Source: Saprospiraceae bacterium
GTDB lineage: Bacteria; Bacteroidota; Bacteroidia; Chitinophagales; Saprospiraceae
Direction of reading: 5' to 3'
Assembly (NCBI GenBank): GCA_004297645.1
Contig: SCUG01000119.1
Location: 1-6,696, forward strand
Length of the DNA stretch: 6,696 nt
Shown: piece by piece, positions 5,350 to 6,696 of the stretch
Layout: every line of letters begins with the position of its first letter
How positions within the stretch are numbered: position 1 is the first letter of the stretch
The notes under the pieces: model-generated
What the model saw: the letters and a program-made list of their open reading frames with translations, nothing else
Told to the model about the DNA's origin: nothing
Database searches by the model: none
Program-made: the position numbers and the translations under genes

Positions 5350-6696
5350 ATGGGTAAGCAAATTCCTACTACCGTTTCTTTCAATCTACCCGATGGAAGA
5401 GGGGTAACTATTGAAACCGGCAAACTCGCTACGCAAGCCGACGGCTCCGTGGTAGTTCGCGTCGGTAAAACGATGCTCTTTGCATCTGTGGTGGCCGCCA
5501 AAACAGTACGAGAAGGCCAGAATTTTTTCCCACTCTCGGTGGATTATCAGGAAAAGTTCGCCAGTTCAGGCCGCATCCCCGGCAATTTCTTCCGCCGGGA
5601 AACCAAACTTTCGGATTATGAAATTCTGATTTCAAGATTAGTGGACAGGGCCATTCGCCCGTTGTTCCCCGATGGATTTATGGAAGATACCCAGGTTATC
5701 ATCAACCTAATTTCCGGGGAGCTGGAAGAATTGCCGGATGCCTACGCCGCACTCGCTGCTTCTGCGGCCCTTACCCTTTCGGAAATTCCATGGGCCGGGC
5801 CTATTTCAGAAGTCAGAGTGGCCAAGATAGGAGGTGAGTACGTCATCAATCCCAGCCGGGCGGCTTCGGAAAACGCAGAAATAAATCTCATCGTGGCGGC
5901 CGATTCCAAAAATATCATGATGGTGGAAGGGGAAGGCAAAGAATGCAGTGAGAAGGATGTCATCGAAGCCATTCGCACTGCACACGAAGCTATCAAGGTA
6001 CAATGCCAGGCCCAATTGGACCTCGTCAAAGCTGTGGGTGGGAAGGCAGGTGTGAAGCGTGAAATTCCAGCTATTCCCGAAGATGCGGAATTGGAAACAC
6101 AAATAACCGCCCTTGCCAAAGACGGCCTTTACAAAGTGGCCAAAGGTGCTTTGTCCAAAAACGACCGCAAACATGGATTTGATGAAATAAAGGAAATGGT
6201 TGTAGAAAAACTCACCGCCGAAAAGGGCGAAGAGTTTATGAACGACCATGCAGAAATGGCTGACCGTTATTTCGATAAGCTGAAGAAAAAGGTCGTCCGC
6301 ACCATGGTGCTCGACGAAGGCGTCCGCCTCGACGGCCGCACTCCGCTTGACATCCGCCCGATTTGGTGCGAAGTGGATTACCTGCCTTCACCGCACGGCT
6401 CCGCTATTTTTACCCGCGGAGAAACACAATCTCTTACTTCGGTTACTTTGGGTACCAAGCTGGATTCGCAGATGATAGACAATGCCATGTTGCAGTATTA
6501 CGAGAAATTCATCCTCCACTATAACTTTCCGGCTTTTTCCGTAGGTGAAACCAAACCCCTGCGGGCACCCGGCCGCCGGGAGATTGGGCACGCCAATCTC
6601 GCCGGACGCTCCATCAAACAGGTGCTACCGGATGATTTCCCCTATACCGTGCGCGTAGTCTCCGACATTATGGAGAGCAATGGCTCCTCTTCTATG
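5350..6696 (+). CDS. pnp: Polynucleotide phosphorylase (polyribonucleotide nucleotidyltransferase), 3'-partial
   Basis: The frame starts at ATG 5350 (MGKQIPTTVSFNLPDGRG) and is open to the last base: 449 codons of an enzyme usually a little over 700 residues long. PNPase degrades RNA 3'-5' by phosphorolysis, releasing nucleoside diphosphates, and can also add 3' tails; it acts as a trimer in the cytoplasm. Visible parts: the first RNase PH-like domain with FFRRE (residues 80-84) and RLVDRAIRPLFP (96-107); the linking helical domain (about 230-320); and the second RNase PH-like domain with DEGVRLDGR, GSAIFTRGETQ (350-360), FSVGE and RREIGHANLAGR. The window ends within ESNGSSSM, the phosphate-binding catalytic loop. 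The KH and S1 RNA-binding domains must lie beyond the window. The start is preceded by A-rich AATTCAAATA and no Shine-Dalgarno. Confidence 0.97.
   Translation, partial: MGKQIPTTVSFNLPDGRGVTIETGKLATQADGSVVVRVGKTMLFASVVAAKTVREGQNFFPLSVDYQEKFASSGRIPGNFFRRETKLSDYEILISRLVDRAIRPLFPDGFMEDTQVIINLISGELEELPDAYAALAASAALTLSEIPWAGPISEVRVAKIGGEYVINPSRAASENAEINLIVAADSKNIMMVEGEGKECSEKDVIEAIRTAHEAIKVQCQAQLDLVKAVGGKAGVKREIPAIPEDAELETQITALAKDGLYKVAKGALSKNDRKHGFDEIKEMVVEKLTAEKGEEFMNDHAEMADRYFDKLKKKVVRTMVLDEGVRLDGRTPLDIRPIWCEVDYLPSPHGSAIFTRGETQSLTSVTLGTKLDSQMIDNAMLQYYEKFILHYNFPAFSVGETKPLRAPGRREIGHANLAGRSIKQVLPDDFPYTVRVVSDIMESNGSSSM

Noticed and set aside
5806..6249. 147-codon minus-strand frame, and the overlapping 125-codon frame at 5742-6119
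   Set aside because: Both are antisense to the well-conserved pnp coding sequence and have no protein-like features.
1..6696. Defence system, mobile island or biosynthetic cluster
   Set aside because: The genes are housekeeping (rpsO, pnp) or envelope proteins; no nuclease, toxin, transposase, CRISPR repeat or cluster enzyme is present.

Overview
The window looks like an ordinary chromosomal stretch from a member of the Bacteroidota, most plausibly the Saprospiria (Haliscomenobacter/Lewinella-like). This is inferred from several signs: Bacteroidota-type -7 promoter boxes (TAnnTTTG), A-rich sequence instead of Shine-Dalgarno sites before the start codons, a DUF4340 protein, a CRTAC1/ASPIC-UnbV secreted protein, and a small outer-membrane barrel with a CDCPxxS segment. 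The genus cannot be fixed from sequence reading alone. No phage, transposon, CRISPR, tRNA or rRNA is visible.

Layout: (1) 1-1935, +, the 3' part of a large FG-GAP/VCBS + ASPIC/UnbV protein with a long conserved C-terminal region; its start lies left of the window. (2) 1956-1997, a long hairpin that can serve as a terminator for both converging transcription units. (3) 2015-2757, -, a two-gene unit: a membrane-anchored coiled-coil protein followed by a four-helix 'phage holin family' (PF04020/YvlD-like) membrane protein. (4) 2758-2929, a divergent promoter region. (5) 2930-4506, +, a DUF4340 protein whose stop codon overlaps by 7 bases the start of a small outer-membrane beta-barrel protein. 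(6) 4507-4800, a spacer with a promoter and a strikingly self-complementary leader before rpsO. (7) 4801-5076, rpsO (ribosomal protein S15), followed by a strong terminator. (8) 5120-5349, a structured leader, then pnp (polynucleotide phosphorylase), which runs off the right end.

Functionally, rpsO-pnp is the widely conserved translation/RNA-decay neighbourhood. In E. coli both genes are controlled through their mRNA leaders. Here both leaders also contain extensive inverted complementarity, and the rpsO leader can be drawn as a pseudoknot with an internal U-tailed hairpin. That leader is the most interesting candidate in the window. The other genes are envelope proteins (secreted, inner-membrane and outer-membrane) of poorly known function.
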